NCBI RefSeq assembly: GCF_963675165.1
Contig: NC_087377.1
Span: 212,501 to 276,500 of the forward strand
Source: Halichondria panicea
Taxonomy: Eukaryota; Porifera; Demospongiae; Suberitida; Halichondriidae
Direction: 5' to 3'
Length of the DNA stretch: 64,000 nucleotides
Shown: piece after piece, positions 1-15,923 of the stretch
How positions within the stretch are numbered: position 1 is the first letter of the stretch
How the letters are laid out: every line of letters starts with the position of its first letter
Notes under the pieces: model-generated
The model's database searches: none
Told to the model about the DNA's origin: nothing
The model's input: only the letters and a program-made list of their open reading frames with translations
Program-made: the position numbers and the translations under genes

Positions 1-18
1 TAATTTATATGCACTAGC

Positions 19-331
<313 letters not shown>

Positions 332-524
332 ATAATAATTATGACATGTAACACATAAAGTACATTATGCAATAGTGATTCAGAAAACTCTCCAATCTAC
401 ATAACAGTAGACGCACCCACACAAGTGCTAGTGATCGATATATTTATAGGCCAAGTAGTAGAATGGAATGTGCGTGGGAGCTACTAACATTCCAGGTATT
501 ATTGGGGTCTACAAAACGTGTAAT

Positions 525-1483
525 TGTACCACAACCAATTGTCCTACAAAAACAACGAAGGTATCAATGGAACCGGCATGGCTAGCACTATTGGTATGCA
601 AAGTTTGAACTTGCTATACCAATATTTGTGGAAATTAGGTATGGGATTTCTAGTGACACATACTTGGTTCAGGAGTGGAGACTACAGACTTGAGATAGTC
701 AGCAACTTCAGTCTGACCATACTGTACTGCCCAGTCAAGAGGAGTCCTGCCATCATTATTAGTTACATCTGGACAGGTAAGGGACAGAGATCTTGTAGTA
801 GTACTGACCATTACCATGCAGGATGACTACATTATTTTATTATCATGTACCAACTGTGTATTGTATTGCAGTTGCCATGACGATACAACTGCAGGTACAC
901 TGATTGTTTCATTACATGCACATTGAACCACATTAATATATTCACGGGTTGTCTATCAGAGGATCTAATGAAACAGTACCCACTACGGAAATCACTCACC
1001 AACATCACACTTTAGTTCCTCAACTAGGTATTTCACTAGTTGTATATTTCCTCCCACACAAGCCCTGTGCAGTGGTGTTAGGCCCCGCCTGTCCCTCACA
1101 TCTGTGTGTGGTGATACGTCAATATACTCAATAATTAAGTGAGATATGTTATTATAGACTATAGACTCAAAATTGCGGAAAAATAAAACAAGCCTATACA
1201 AATAGAAATAGTTGGTCTTATTAATTATTGGTATGCAAAGTTTGAACGTGATACACGACTGTGTGCGGAAGTTAGGTATGGGATTTCTAGTGACGAGTTT
1301 AACTTCAGCCATGTACGTAAGTGTATAGTGGTCAAGATGGACCAAACATGTCATTGTACCACAACCACTTGTCGTACGGAGAAAGTAAAGGTAGCATAGG
1401 AAAGGGCATGCCTTGTTCTATTGGTGCACCAAATTCGAGCTTGATACACCACTGTTTGTGGAAATTAGGTATGGGATTTCTAA
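525..1483. repeat. Three local direct repeats around ankyrin exons
   Basis: The segments at about 525-655, 1230-1297 and 1345-1483 share blocks such as ttgtaccacaaccac and gaaattaggtatgggatttc. They lie just 3' of ankyrin exons on the minus strand. This is what is expected if an exon-plus-intron unit was tandemly duplicated, which is a usual way for ankyrin arrays to grow. Confidence 0.6.
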
Positions 1484-2190
1484 AGCGCATACAGAAATGC
1501 CTGAGTCCTGTTACTATTATCCCTCACATCTGTTGTGGAACAAAGTTCAACTATCACATATATTTTTAACAGATATTACTATGGCAACCGTATAGCAAAT
1601 GTTTATGTATTTCAAACAAGTGTACGTACATTGCAAATAATTATTCGAAATTGAAATGTAACACTATTAAACTTTCCGCTGTATGCATGGTATGAAAACT
1701 TCACATACACAACGACTACTTACCAGTGCTACGACTACTACATCGCAAATAATTATTATACTACGTGAAATTACTGACACAATTGATATTGCTACACAGT
1801 ACATGTATATAATTCAGATACCATAATGATATGGAGAAACAATTACAATACACAAATAATTATAATGACTACTTACCAGTGCTGCACCCGACCTCCTTCA
1901 AGTACTGCACCACCTCTTTATGACCTCCCCAGCATGCCCAGTGAAGTGGAGTCATGTTTTCACTCCCACCACCTTTATCAGTACGAGCTCCATGAGTAAC
2001 CAGTGTCTTCACAATCTCAAGGTAGCCCCTCCAGCAAGCCAAGTGTAATGGAGATTGCTTATCCGCCCACTTGTCACTCCAGTAGAGCTGGTGGTTGGGG
2101 TCTGCCCCCTGTCCCAACATGGACCTAACTTTGATGACGTTACTATAGTTTACAGCCTGCCATAAGTCCCTGGCTAGCTTCTTTTGAGCA
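650..2190 (-). CDS. Ankyrin-repeat protein, 3' three exons
   Basis: Three minus-strand exons splice in the same phase. Exon 1877-2190 encodes about three ankyrin repeats, with motifs SPLHLACWRGYLEIVKTL and TPLHWACWGGHKEVVQYL. Exon 1000-1101 holds one repeat (TPLHRACVGGNIQLVKYL). Exon 650-768 holds the last repeat (TPLDWAVQYGQTEVADYL) and a TAG stop at 650. Donors (gtaagt, gtgagt) and acceptors (cag) flank them, and one exon per repeat is typical of such genes. Ankyrin repeats are protein-binding scaffolds, so no enzymatic role can be assigned. The first exon and start codon were not found: the sequence before 2190 is an intron acceptor, not a start. The kinase gene upstream ends at 2688, so this is read as a separate gene, although a fusion transcript cannot be excluded. 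Confidence 0.75.
1480..1541 (-). pseudogene. Decayed ankyrin exon
   Basis: On the minus strand an acceptor-like acaacag is followed by a sequence resembling the start of the exon at 1101 (GATGTGAGGGA, giving DVRD) and then loses the TPLH core. It fits a degenerate copy of an ankyrin exon left by the local duplications. The match is short. Confidence 0.3.
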
Positions 2191-2687
2191 CTGTACAAAA
2201 TAGATGGTTGGGGGATCAGTCATGCAGAGAATTACTTGATATGTGTATATAGTTTATACAAGTGACACCATGCACATATCCAGCTGTCACTTTGCTGTAC
2301 AGTGTTCCACCTCTGATCATAGCCTGCTCTGACTCTACTAATGGAATGAGCCTCCCTCCATGCAATCACAAGGTGCTACCATGAGTAGTAATTATAGTCT
2401 ACATGTTCACTCACTCTGAGTCTTGTTCAGTAGCCATTCCGAAGCTTTGTTCAAACTCTGTCAAATTCACCCCTTGAATTGTATCTCAGCTCAGTAAGCA
2501 AAGTGCATGCACCCTCTTTCTGTATTTCAAGGGCCCTTCCGGCCACAAAAACCCACATGATTAATTGCAATTGCAAAAGCATAAAAATCCATTTATAATT
2601 ATATGCACACAGTCAATAGTGGAGTCATGTGACCCTACTACACACAAAACAACACTTATAAACACACGGAAAAATAAATATTAAAAT

Positions 2688-6173
<3,486 letters not shown>

Positions 6174-6240
6174 CTGAGTCAGCAACTCCATCACCACGCT
6201 ACCTAATTAAACAAGAACAAAGAATAATAATTACAAGGAA

Positions 6241-6312
6241 GCAGGTATTACATGCAAAATAGCCGATTTGGCATTTTTTAATTTGGCGTCTTAGGCGTAA
6301 TCTCGTGGACCA
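6241..6312. repeat. Short dispersed repeat, copy 1
   Basis: The sequence around atgcaaaatagccgatttgg to cgtcttaggcgt recurs in diverged form at about 23813-23862 in the same orientation. No structure or coding capacity is visible. Confidence 0.5.
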
Positions 6313-6471
6313 GCCGATATATCATATTTCAGGGTCAGGGTCCGCATCTTAGGCGTGGCTACTATACAGCAAAGATACCATACCGCTATTTTTAAAAATA
6401 CTCGCCAAAATAATTATTATTAAGTACAGTGTTGCCTAAGTTATTGACCATCAAAGATATTATAGCACCTC

Positions 6472-6776
6472 CACACACACACACACCCACCCACACACAC
6501 GCACACGCACACACACACCCACACACACACACACACACACACCCACCCACACACACGCACACGCACACACCCACCCACCCACACACACGCACACACACAC
6601 ACACGCACACGCACACGCACACACCCACCCACACACACGCACACGCACACACCCACCCACCCACACACACGCACACACACACACACGCACACGCACACGC
6701 ACACACACACACCCACCCACACACACGCACACGCACACACACACACACACACGCGCACACACCCTCCACACACACT
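6472..6776. repeat. Complex CA/CCCA/CG microsatellite
   Basis: About 300 bases are made of CA dinucleotides interrupted by CCCA and CGCA at irregular intervals. All three frames are open on both strands only because the sequence is low-complexity, so the apparent proteins here are not genes. Confidence 0.95.
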
Positions 6777-6805
6777 CACTTTAGGCACACAACAGAAGGT
6801 GATCT

Positions 6806-6909
6806 TTATCTCATCACAAACAAGAGATGATAATGGAAGTCAGTGAGGCGGTCCTCATCCGTGGGAAACTTGTGTTCCCTTGTGAAGACATTATTCTGAC
6901 ACAGCTCCT
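6806..6909 (-). other. Possible terminal exon of unknown gene
   Basis: On the minus strand an acceptor (acgtgtag) is followed by an open stretch of about 33 codons with mixed composition (EELCQNNVFTREHKF, TDEDRLTDFHYHL) ending in TAA. It looks more like coding sequence than its surroundings but matches no family I recognise. It is not part of a kinase domain. Confidence 0.3.
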
Positions 6910-6919
6910 CTACACGTGT

Positions 6920-7571
6920 GTGTTGAAACTGTGTGTGGGGGAGCATGTTTATAAGATGCTCAACAATGGGAGATATTAATATTGAGTTGAATCAAAAGCT
7001 TGTAATAAGTGAATAGTGCATTCTGTAGCTGTTGGAGAGGACTATATCACACACCTGACAACCACACCATCACTATATTATTATAGCATCATACTGTAAA
7101 GCAATCCCTAATTTGATAGGCTTTCAAGGAGCTACAAAATGGACAATCCCTACTGTGATTATTATTTATAATGCACCTATCAATGTGATGCCCCCCAGGA
7201 GGGGTCGGGCTAACATTAGGGAGTTGACCATACCCCAGGTCAAGCTTCCCCATGGTGGGGGAGGATTCTGTCTTCAAATCCCCCATTCCCCCAGTCAACA
7301 CTGGCCAGGGTTTGAGCCTCAAGCAGTTGCATACACAATATCCTATACAGTTCTACCGAAAATTAATAAGTCATCAATTATTATTGTCTAGTAATAAGGT
7401 AGCGCTCACCTTTCCCCTGAGTCAGAGTGTTGGTCCATTGTGTCCAGTGCACCGTGCTAGCTAGTAGGACCACTCCAATGGATGTGCTCTCAGAGTATTA
7501 GAGTGAATGCACCACATGGCCATTGGGTAAAGATCGTCACACTATTAGACAAAATATGTTTCATTTTGTAG
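6920..7571. other. Gene-free stretch, partly shared with 24.3 kb
   Basis: No supported gene. From about 7350 the sequence is shared with 24310-24552 (ggtagcgctcacctttcccc, gtgctagctagtaggaccac), the left part of the segmental copy that leads into the satellite arrays. Confidence 0.6.
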
Positions 7572-8546
7572 ATTTGATGACAACACGCTCACACACAAAA
7601 TGGAGACGGTTGGGGAGGAAAAGCGTTCACTTGTCCTTCCCTCTAGGAGCTTCCACAAGGCTGGATATCTGGTGAATACTCCTCCAAAAGACCAGCAGCA
7701 ATGGATCACAGGCAAAGAGCAGCGCAGCGAGTACAAGTGAGTGGCTAGTCATGATCAAAAGTGGACCACCTAGTATAGTGTATAGGCTGCTTTAGATGAC
7801 TGGCATTCAATATCTGCTAATAGATATCATTACTAGTGATCAAACTATACAGCCTCTGTATCAAATGCATCCATTGCTACACATTTGTTGACCCGTTACT
7901 TCATTGCGTACAGTGATGGAGAGCACGAGAGGGGCGGAGTCAGTGACCAGTTACTATGACAACATATGATGGAGGAGTTACAAGGTGACACTGTGGAGTT
8001 TGCGTACAACCCATTGGACGTCTTTCACTGCAGATAAAGGAACACAATTAAGAAATAGTGAGTACTGCCGCGTGCAGAGTGTGACTCTTTCCCCCACCAG
8101 AACTGTGATCTGAGCATGTCATGTGATAGGCCTTGTCTAGAGCTACAGAATGCATCTCTTAGTTTTGATATTGATTGCTTTTTAGTGAAGTTATGACCTC
8201 CTGAAAGTTGCTTAAATTATACATTTTATGGGGAAAGTGTTGTGTTAAATCAGGCCTAAGTTTGAGAGCCCTATAACTTGTGTCAGTCTCCAAGATAATG
8301 TGTGTATTTAGTAGTGCTACAAGACTGTACATACACTATCAATTATTGCAGCTCAAGTTGATTTGAAGAAATAAAAATGTTTAAGATAATAATTGTTATG
8401 GTGGAATTATCTACTAGTGATTGAGTGGTCTGATTGTTCTCTCACTTGTTAGATTCGTGAGGGTCAGTTGTTCACTCTGTTGGATGCTGATGATGATCCA
8501 GCCATTGGACGTCAGATAAAAATACAATCGACCTAAGAAACAGTGA
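7572..8546 (+). other. Exon-like module upstream of satellite array, copy 1
   Basis: Two exon-like stretches lie in this module. The first, 7572-7736, follows an acceptor (attttgtag), is open for 55 codons (KMETVGEEKRSLVLPSRSFH, AGYLVNTPPKDQQQW) and ends at a gtgagtg donor. The second, 8453-8546, starts after ttgttag and reads IREGQLFTLLDADDDPAIGR to a stop, but its phase does not match a direct splice from the first. The whole module recurs at 24.3-25.2 kb, and its 3' part recurs at 53.64-53.86 kb. Each copy lies immediately before a satellite array. The product is unrecognised, so this could be a gene fragment carried by segmental duplication rather than a working gene. Confidence 0.4.
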
Positions 8547-8690
8547 GTACTGCCGCGTACAGAGTGTGACTCTTTCCCTGACCAAACTTTGATCTCTCCT
8601 TCCCTGACCAAACTTTGATCTGAGCATATTCATGTGATAGGCCTTATCTAACAGTGCTTGGAATAGTTATTCGCTGTACTCCCCCCTAGT

Positions 8691-11600
8691 GTTTACGTTC
8701 CCGTGGGTGGGTTCAATTCACTAGCAATAGTTTTGCGTTCCCGTGAGTGGGTTCAATTCACTAGCAATAGTTTTGCGTTCCCGTGGGTGGGTTCAATTCA
8801 CTAGCAATAGTTTTGCGTTCCCGTGGGTGGGTTCAATTCACTAGCAATAGTTTTGCGTTCCCGTGAGTGGGTTCAATTCACTAGCAATAGTTTTGCGTTC
8901 CCGTGATTGGGTTCAATTCACTAGCAATAGTTTTAAGTTCTCGTGAGTGGTCACTAGCAATAGTTTTGCGTTCCCGTGGGTGGGTTCAATTCACTAGCAA
9001 TAGTTTTAAGTTCCTGTGAGTGGTCACTAGCAATAGTTTTGCGTTCCCGTGGGTGGGTTCAATTCACTAGCAATAGTTTTGCGTTCCCGTGAGTGGGTTT
9101 AATTCACTAGCAATAGTTTTACGTTCCGTGAGTGGGTTCAATTCACTAGCAATAGTTTTACGTTCCCGTGAGTGGGTTCAATTCACTAGCAATAGTTTTG
9201 CGTTCCCGTGGGTGGGTTCAATTCACTAGCAATAGTTTTGCTTTCCCGTGGGTGGGTTCAATTCACTAGCAATAGTTTTAAGTTCCCGTGAGTGGTCACT
9301 AGCAATAGTTTTGCGTTCCCGTGGGTGGGTTCAATTCACTAGCAATAGTTTTGCGTTCTCGTAAGTGGGTTCAATTCACTAGCAATAGTTTTGCATTCCC
9401 TTGAGTAGGTTCAATTCACTAGCAATAGTTTTACGTTCCCATGAGTGGGTTCAATTCACTAGCAATAGTTTTAAGTTCCCGTGAGTGGGTTCAATTCACT
9501 AGCAATAGTTTTGCGTTCCCGTGAGTGGGTTCAATTCACTAGCAATAGTTTTGCGTTCCCGTGAGTGGGTTCAATTCACTAGCAATAGTTTTGCGTTCCC
9601 GTGGGTGGGTTCAATTCACTAGCAATAGTTTTGCGTTCCCGTGAGTGGGTTCAATTCACTAGCAATAGTTTTGCGTTCCCGTGGGTGGGTTCAATTCACT
9701 AGCAATAGTTTTACGTTCCCGTGAGTCGGTTCAATTCACTAGCAATAGTTTTAAGTTCCCGTGAGTGGGTTCAATTCACTAGCAATAGTTTTGCGTTCCC
9801 GTGAGTGGGTTCAATTCACTAGCAATAGTTTTGCGTTCCCGTGAGTGGGTTCAATTCACTAGCAATAGTTTTGCGTTCCCGTGAGTGGGTTCAATTCACT
9901 AGCAATAGTTTTGCATTCCCTTGAGTGGGTTCAATTCACTAGCAATAGTTTTACGTTCCCGTGGGTGGTTTCAAGTTTCCGTGAGTGGGTTAAATTCACT
10001 AGCAATAGTTTTACGTTCCCGTGGGTGGTTTCAAGTTTCCGTGAGTGGGTTAAATTCACTAGCAATAGTTTTACGTTCCCGTGAGTGGGTTCAATTTACT
10101 AGCAATAATTTTGCGTTCCCGTCAGTGGGTTCAATTCACTAGCAATAGTTTTGCGTTCCCGTGAGTGGGTTCAATTCACTAGCAATAGTTTTAAGTTCCC
10201 GTGAGTGGTCACTAGCAATAGTTTTGCGTTCTCATGAGTGGGTTCAATTCACTAGCAATAGTTTTGCGTTCCAGTGAGTGGGTTCAATTCACTAGCAATA
10301 GTTTTGCGTTCCCGTGGGTGGGTTCAATTCACTAGCAATAGTTTTGCGTTCCCGTGGGTGGGTTCAATTCACCAGCAATAGTTTTGCGTTCCCGTGGGTG
10401 GGTTCAATTCACCAGCAATAGTTTTGCGTTCCTGTGGGTGGGTTCAATTCACCAGCAATAGTTTTGCGTTCCCGTGGGTGGGTTCAATTCACCAGCAATA
10501 GTTTTGCGTTCCCGTGGGTGGGTTCAATTCACCAGCAATAGTTTTGCGTTCCCGTGGGTGGGTTCAATTCACCAGCAATAGTTTTGCGTTCCCGTGGGTG
10601 GGTTCAATTCACCAGCAATAGTTTTGCGTTCCCGTGGGTGGGTTCAATTCACTAGCAATAGTTTTGCGTTCCCGTGGGTGGGTTCAATTCACTAGCAATA
10701 GTTTTAAGTTCCCGTGAGTGGTCACTAGCAATAGTTTTGTGTTCCCGTGGGTGGGTTCAATTCACTAGCAATAGTTTTGCGTTCCCGTGAGTGGGTTCGA
10801 TTCACTAGCAATAGTTTTGCGTTCCCGTGAGTGGGTTCGATTCACTAGCAATAGTTTTGCGTTCCCGTGAGTGGGTTCAATTCACTAGCAATAGTTTTGC
10901 GTTCCCGTGAGTGGGTTCAATTCACCAGCAATAGTTTTGCGTTTCCGTGGGTGGGTTCAATTCACCAGCAATAGTTTTGCGTTCCCGTGGGTGGGTTCAA
11001 TTCACCAGCAATAGTTTTGCGTTCCCGTGGGTGGGTTCAATTCACCAGCAATAGTTTTGCGTTCCCGTGGGTGGGTTCAATTCACTAGCAATAGTTTTGC
11101 GTTCCCGTGGGTGGGTTCAATTCACTAGCAATAGTTTTGCGTTCCCGTGAGTGGGTTCAATTCACTAGCAATAGTTTTGCGTTTCCGTGAGTGGGTTCAA
11201 TTCACCAGCAATAGTTTTGCGTTCCCGTGGGTGGGTTCAATTCACCAGCAATAGTTTTGCGTTCCCGTGGGTGGGTTCAATTCACCAGCAATAGTTTTGC
11301 GTTCCCGTGGGTGGGTTCAATTCACCAGCAATAGTTTTGCGTTCCCGTGGGTGGGTTCAATTCACTAGCAATAGTTTTGCGTTTCCGTGGGTGGGTTCAA
11401 TTCACTAGCAATAGTTTTGCGTTCTCGTGAGTGGGTTCAATTCACTAGCAATAGTTTTGCATTCCCTTGAGTGGGTTCAATTCACTAGCAATAGTTTTAC
11501 GTTCCCGTGGGTGGTTTCAAGTTTCCGTGAGTGGGTTAAATTCACTAGCAATAGTTTTACGTTCCCGTGAGTGGGTTCAATTTACTAGCAATAATTTTGC

Positions 11601-12647
11601 GTTCCCGTCAGTGGGTTCAATTCACTAGCAATAGTTTTGCGTTCCCGTGAGTGGGTTCAATTCACTAGCAATAGTTTTAAGTTCCCGTGAGTGGTCACTA
11701 GCAATAGTTTTGCGTTCTCATGAGTGGGTTCAATTCACTAGCAATAGTTTTGCGTTCCCGTGGGTGGGTTCAATTCACTAGCAATAGTTTTACGTTCCCG
11801 TGGGTGGGTTCAATTCACCAGCAATAGTTTTGCGTTCCCGTGGGTGGGTTCAATTCACCAGCAATAGTTTTGCGTTCCCGTGGGTGGGTTCAATTCACCA
11901 GCAATAGTTTTGCGTTCCCGTGGGTGGGTTCAATTCACCAGCAATAGTTTTGCGTTCCCGTGGGTGGGTTCCATTCACCAGCAATAGTTTTGCGTTCCCG
12001 TGGGTGGGTTCAATTCACCAGCAATAGTTTTGCGTTCCCGTGGGTGGGTTCAATTCACCAGCAATAGTTTTGCGTTCCCGTGGGTGGGTTCAATTCACCA
12101 GCAATAGTTTTGCGTTCCCGTGGGTGGGTTCAATTCACTAGCAATAGTTTTGCGTTCCCGTGGGTGGGTTCAATTCACTAGCAATAGTTTTAAGTTCCCG
12201 TGAGTGGGTTCAATTCACTAGCAATAGTTTTGCGTTCCCGTGAGTGGGTTCAATTCACTAGCAATAGTTTTGCGTTCCCGTGAGTGGGTTCAATTCACTA
12301 GCAATAGTTTTGCGTTCCCGTGAGTGGGTTCAATTCACTAGCAATAGTTTTGCATTCCCTTGAGTGGGTTCAATTCACTAGCAATAGTTTTACGTTCCCG
12401 TGGGTGGTTTCAAGTTTCCGTGAGTGGGTTCAATTTACTAGCAATAATTTTGCGTTCCCGTCAGTGGGTTCAATTCACTAGCAATAGTTTTGCGTTCCCG
12501 TGAGTGGGTTCAATTCACTAGCAATAGTTTTAAGTTCCCGTGAGTGGTCACTAGCAATAGTTTTGCGTTCTCATGAGTGGGTTCAATTCACTAGCAATAG
12601 TTTTACGTTCCCGTGAGTGGGTTCAATTCACTAGCAATAGTTTTACG
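8691..12647. repeat. 40-bp satellite array 1
   Basis: Roughly 98 tandem copies of a 40-bp unit that can be written gcgttcccgtgagtgggttc plus aattcactagcaatagtttt. Variants (gtgggtg, accagcaatag, aagttcccgtgagtggtcac) occur in ordered runs. Some units are shortened to about 28-34 bp by loss of the gttcaatt segment. There are no unique spacers, so it is not a CRISPR array. The open frames across it arise because the period is not a multiple of three and stops are rare; they are not genes. Confidence 0.97.
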
Positions 12648-12815
12648 TGTTTTGTAGTTTGTGCTTTTTGCGCTGTACCCCCCCCTTGCATGTGTGACTG
12701 TGTTTTGTAGTTTGTGCTTTTTGCGCTGTACTCCCCCCTTGCATGTGTGACTGTGTTTTGTAGTTTGTGTGCTTTTTGTGCTGTACTCCCCCCTTGCATG
12801 TGTGACTGTGTTTAG
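12645..12815. repeat. 53-bp tandem repeat at end of array 1
   Basis: Three copies of a unit of about 53 bp built on tgttttgtagtttgtgcttt, gcgctgtactcccccc and ttgcatgtgtgactg. It abuts the 40-bp satellite with no gap. The same unit lies at 25213-25448, 28147-28220, 30653-30872, 53868-53980 and 54569-55230. Confidence 0.95.
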
Positions 12816-13193
12816 TCACTAGCAATAGTTTTAAGTTCCCATGAGTGGAGGTTCAATAATTCACAACAGCTGCATTGTACCTCCTTGTTTTGTGTTTTTT
12901 ATGCAAGTGCACTGAATGCGCAAGCGAAAGCATAGGTTTTCTGAATGCTTAGAAACAGACCTTTCAAATGATACCATATTTATTTGATATTTGCCAATTT
13001 AGTCCCCATGGTCCGAGGTCTAAAAATAACAAATTCAGGGCCCGGATGAAATATTGGATTGAAACACATCATTTGAAATGTATTTTTCTAAGCTTTCGGA
13101 ATATTATAAAATTTTTGACATGGATCAACTGTTATGGCTGTTGAAAGACCCACCTTCCGTTTGTTCGTGAATCTTTCGGCTGTCATAACTTAA
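12816..13193. repeat. Single-copy spacer shared with 30.87-31.25 kb
   Basis: No gene. This spacer follows the 53-bp repeats and is nearly identical to 30873-31250, including the end gtcataacttaaattctgtg. That end is an empty TTAA site for the MITE described below. Confidence 0.8.
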
Positions 13194-13669
13194 ATTCTGT
13201 GGATCGAAAGTCAAAAATGTTATGGTTTTCTGAATGCTTAGAATCAGACCTTTTAAATGGTACGGGTGGGTTAGGGTTAGGCTCCCGTGAGTGGACTGAA
13301 TGCGCCAGCAAAAGTCTTAGGCTCCCGCGAGTTGGCTGAATGCACCACGAAAATAACCCCACGAAAATTACCCGCTATATATACGATAGTTGGATGTTTT
13401 TTATGCGCTGTACTCCCCCCTTGTGTTGTATTTTTTATGTGAGTGCGCTAAATGCGCCAGCGAAAGTCTTAGGCTCTCGCGAGTTGGCTGAATGCACCAG
13501 CAAAAGTCTTGGGCTCTCGCAAGTTGGGCTGAATGCGCTAGCGAACGTCTTAGGCTCTCGCGAGAGGGCTGAATGCACCACGAAAATGACCCGCTATACG
13601 ATAGTTGGAATAGTTAGTATTTTTTCTGCGCTGTACTCCCCCGTGAATCTTTCGGCTGTCATAACTTAA

Positions 13670-14556
13670 CCCTTTCCCAGCTTTAATTAAAACAGAATAA
13701 ATACATGTTTTTCTTTAAAAATCCATATCTTATGAACTGTACATTGAAATCATTCGTAACTATTTCCTACAGGTAGCCCAGACCCCGGGGGTACCATGAC
13801 ATCATCATCGTTACCTAGCAACTGACCACCCCCAACTAATTAGCGATTGTTTACAAACATTCACAATTATGTACACAAACAATATTATACGAAGGCACAA
13901 AGTGACTATAGACACTAAGTAAGTGTTCTCAATGTTCTCACGGTGACATAGTTCGATCAGGATCTGCCGAAACTTCTCTGCGAGGTCGTATCAGCAGACG
14001 CCCTTTTCCCGGGAAACGTTCTTCACCTACACACAAGTTTACAAGTTCAATGGTGGCTCATGATATCCACTGCTGTACTAACTAGCCTAAGCAAACCTAT
14101 ACTGAAGCTATCCTGAAGCTATCAGAATACAGTAGGTTGTACAAATGCTACTCTAGACTTACCAGATCCAGAAACTTGGTCCAGCTCCTTCAGGCTCCTC
14201 AGGCTCTTTATTTTTTAGCTTGAGGTAGCTTCCTACCTAGCTACGATCCCAGTCACTGTCCTCTCACTCTACAAGGCCATAAGCATCGATATTCTCACTG
14301 TCTAGCAGCTCTAGAGCCCCACTGAGGTTGTACTACAAAGATCTTGAAGTCATCATCAAACGGTCACTTTTCTTTCGACGGTACTGCACAAAGCATACCT
14401 CGAAGCAAGATGTTGAAAATACCATGTGAAAGAGCAGCTCAATGCGCATGTGCTGGTACCTACAGCGTGTGCATAGCTCCAACACAGCCCGCACAGCAAA
14501 TTTTTGAAAAATCTCGGTCCGCTGGACGACATATGTCGTCCAAAGCCGGGAAAGGG
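13670..14556. mobile_element. piggyBac-type MITE, copy 1
   Basis: The element is 887 bp, starts CCCTTTCCCAGCTTT, ends AAAGCCGGGAAAGGG, and is flanked on both sides by TTAA (13666-13669 and 14557-14560). TTAA duplication with CCC/GGG ends is the signature of piggyBac elements. Matching empty TTAA sites with the same flanks are present at 13190-13193 and 31247-31250. It has no transposase, so it would depend on one supplied in trans. Confidence 0.92.
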
Positions 14557-15036
14557 TTAAATTCTGTGGATCGAAAGTCAAAAATGTTATGGTTTTCTGA
14601 ATGCTTAGAAACAGACCTTTTAAATGGTACGGGTGGGTTAGGGTTAGGCTCCCGTGAGTGGACTGAATGCGCCAGCAAAAGTCTTAGGCTCCCGCGAGTT
14701 GGCTGAATGCGCCACGAAAATAACCCCACGAAAATTATCCGCTATATATACGATAGTTGGATGTTTTTTATGCGCTGTACTCCCCCCTTGTGTTGTATGT
14801 TTTATGTGAGTGCGCTAAATGCGCCAGCGAAAGTCTTAGGCTCTCGCGAGTTGGCTGAATGCACCAGCAAAAGTCTTGGGCTCTCGCAAGTTGGGCTGAA
14901 TGCGCTAGCGAACGTCTTAGGCTCTCGCGAGAGGGCTGAATGCACCACGAAAATGACCCGCTATACGATAGTTGGAATAGTTAGTATTTTTTCTGCGCTG
15001 TACTCCCCCGTGAATCTTTCGGCTGTCATAACTTAA

Positions 15037-15923
15037 CCCTTTCCCAGCTTTAATTAAAACAGAATAAATACATGTTTTTCTTTAAAAATCCATATCTTAT
15101 GAACTGTACATTGAAATCATTCGTAACTATTTCCTACAGGTAGCCCAGACCCCGGGGGTACCATGACATCATCATCGTTACCTAGCAACTGACCACCCCC
15201 AACTAATTAGCGATTGTTTACAAACATTCACAATTATGTACACAAACAATATTATACGAAGGCACAAAGTGACTATAGACACTAAGTAAGTGTTCTCAAT
15301 GTTCTCACGGTGACATAGTTCGATCAGGATCTGCCGAAACTTCTCTGCGAGGTCGTATCAGCAGACGCCCTTTTCCCGGGAAACGTTCTTCACCTACACA
15401 CAAGTTTACAAGTTCAATGGTGGCTCATGATATCCACTGCTGTACTAACTAGCCTAAGCAAACCTATACTGAAGCTATCCTGAAGCTATCAGAATACAGT
15501 AGGTTGTACAAATGCTACTCTAGACTTACCAGATCCAGAAACTTGGTCCAGCTCCTTCAGGCTCCTCAGGCTCTTTATTTTTTAGCTTGAGGTAGCTTCC
15601 TACCTAGCTACGATCCCAGTCACTGTCCTCTCACTCTACAAGGCCATAAGCATCGATATTCTCACTGTCTAGCAGCTCTAGAGCCCCACTGAGGTTGTAC
15701 TACAAAGATCTTGAAGTCATCATCAAACGGTCACTTTTCTTTCGACAGTACTGCACAAAGCATACCTCGAAGCAAGATGTTGAAAATACCATGTGAAAGA
15801 GCAGCTCAATGCGCATGTGCTGGTACCTACAGCGTGTGCATAGCTCCAACACAGCCTGCACAGCAAATTTTTGAAAAATCTCGGTCCGCTGGACGACATA
15901 TGTCGTCCAAAGCCGGGAAAGGG
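15037..15923. mobile_element. piggyBac-type MITE, copy 2
   Basis: This is 887 bp long and nearly identical to the copy at 13670-14556, with TTAA at 15033-15036 and 15924-15927. It arose with its flanks through the 1367-bp tandem duplication rather than by a separate insertion. Confidence 0.92.

Noticed and set aside
6392..6830. Overlapping 100-130-residue frames of HT or CV repeats on both strands
   Set aside because: These are translations of a CA/CCCA microsatellite; all frames are open because of composition.
8691..8770. RNA polymerase III A/B-box-like words (tagcaatag, ggttcaattc) in the 40-bp unit
   Set aside because: The resemblance is partial and a TTTT terminator lies directly after the A-like word; not enough to propose transcription.
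9881..10142. Plus-strand frames with repeating FNSLAIVL
   Set aside because: They are satellite translation: the period of 40 shifts the frame and a few variants happen to lack stops.
8691..12647. CRISPR-like appearance of regularly spaced repeats
   Set aside because: The repeat is contiguous with a 40-bp period and no unique spacers, and the host is eukaryotic; it is a satellite.
13263..13278. Interstitial telomere motif (ttagggttagg)
   Set aside because: Only about two TTAGGG copies, fixed in each repeat unit and mutated at 31327; too short to mean a telomere fusion.
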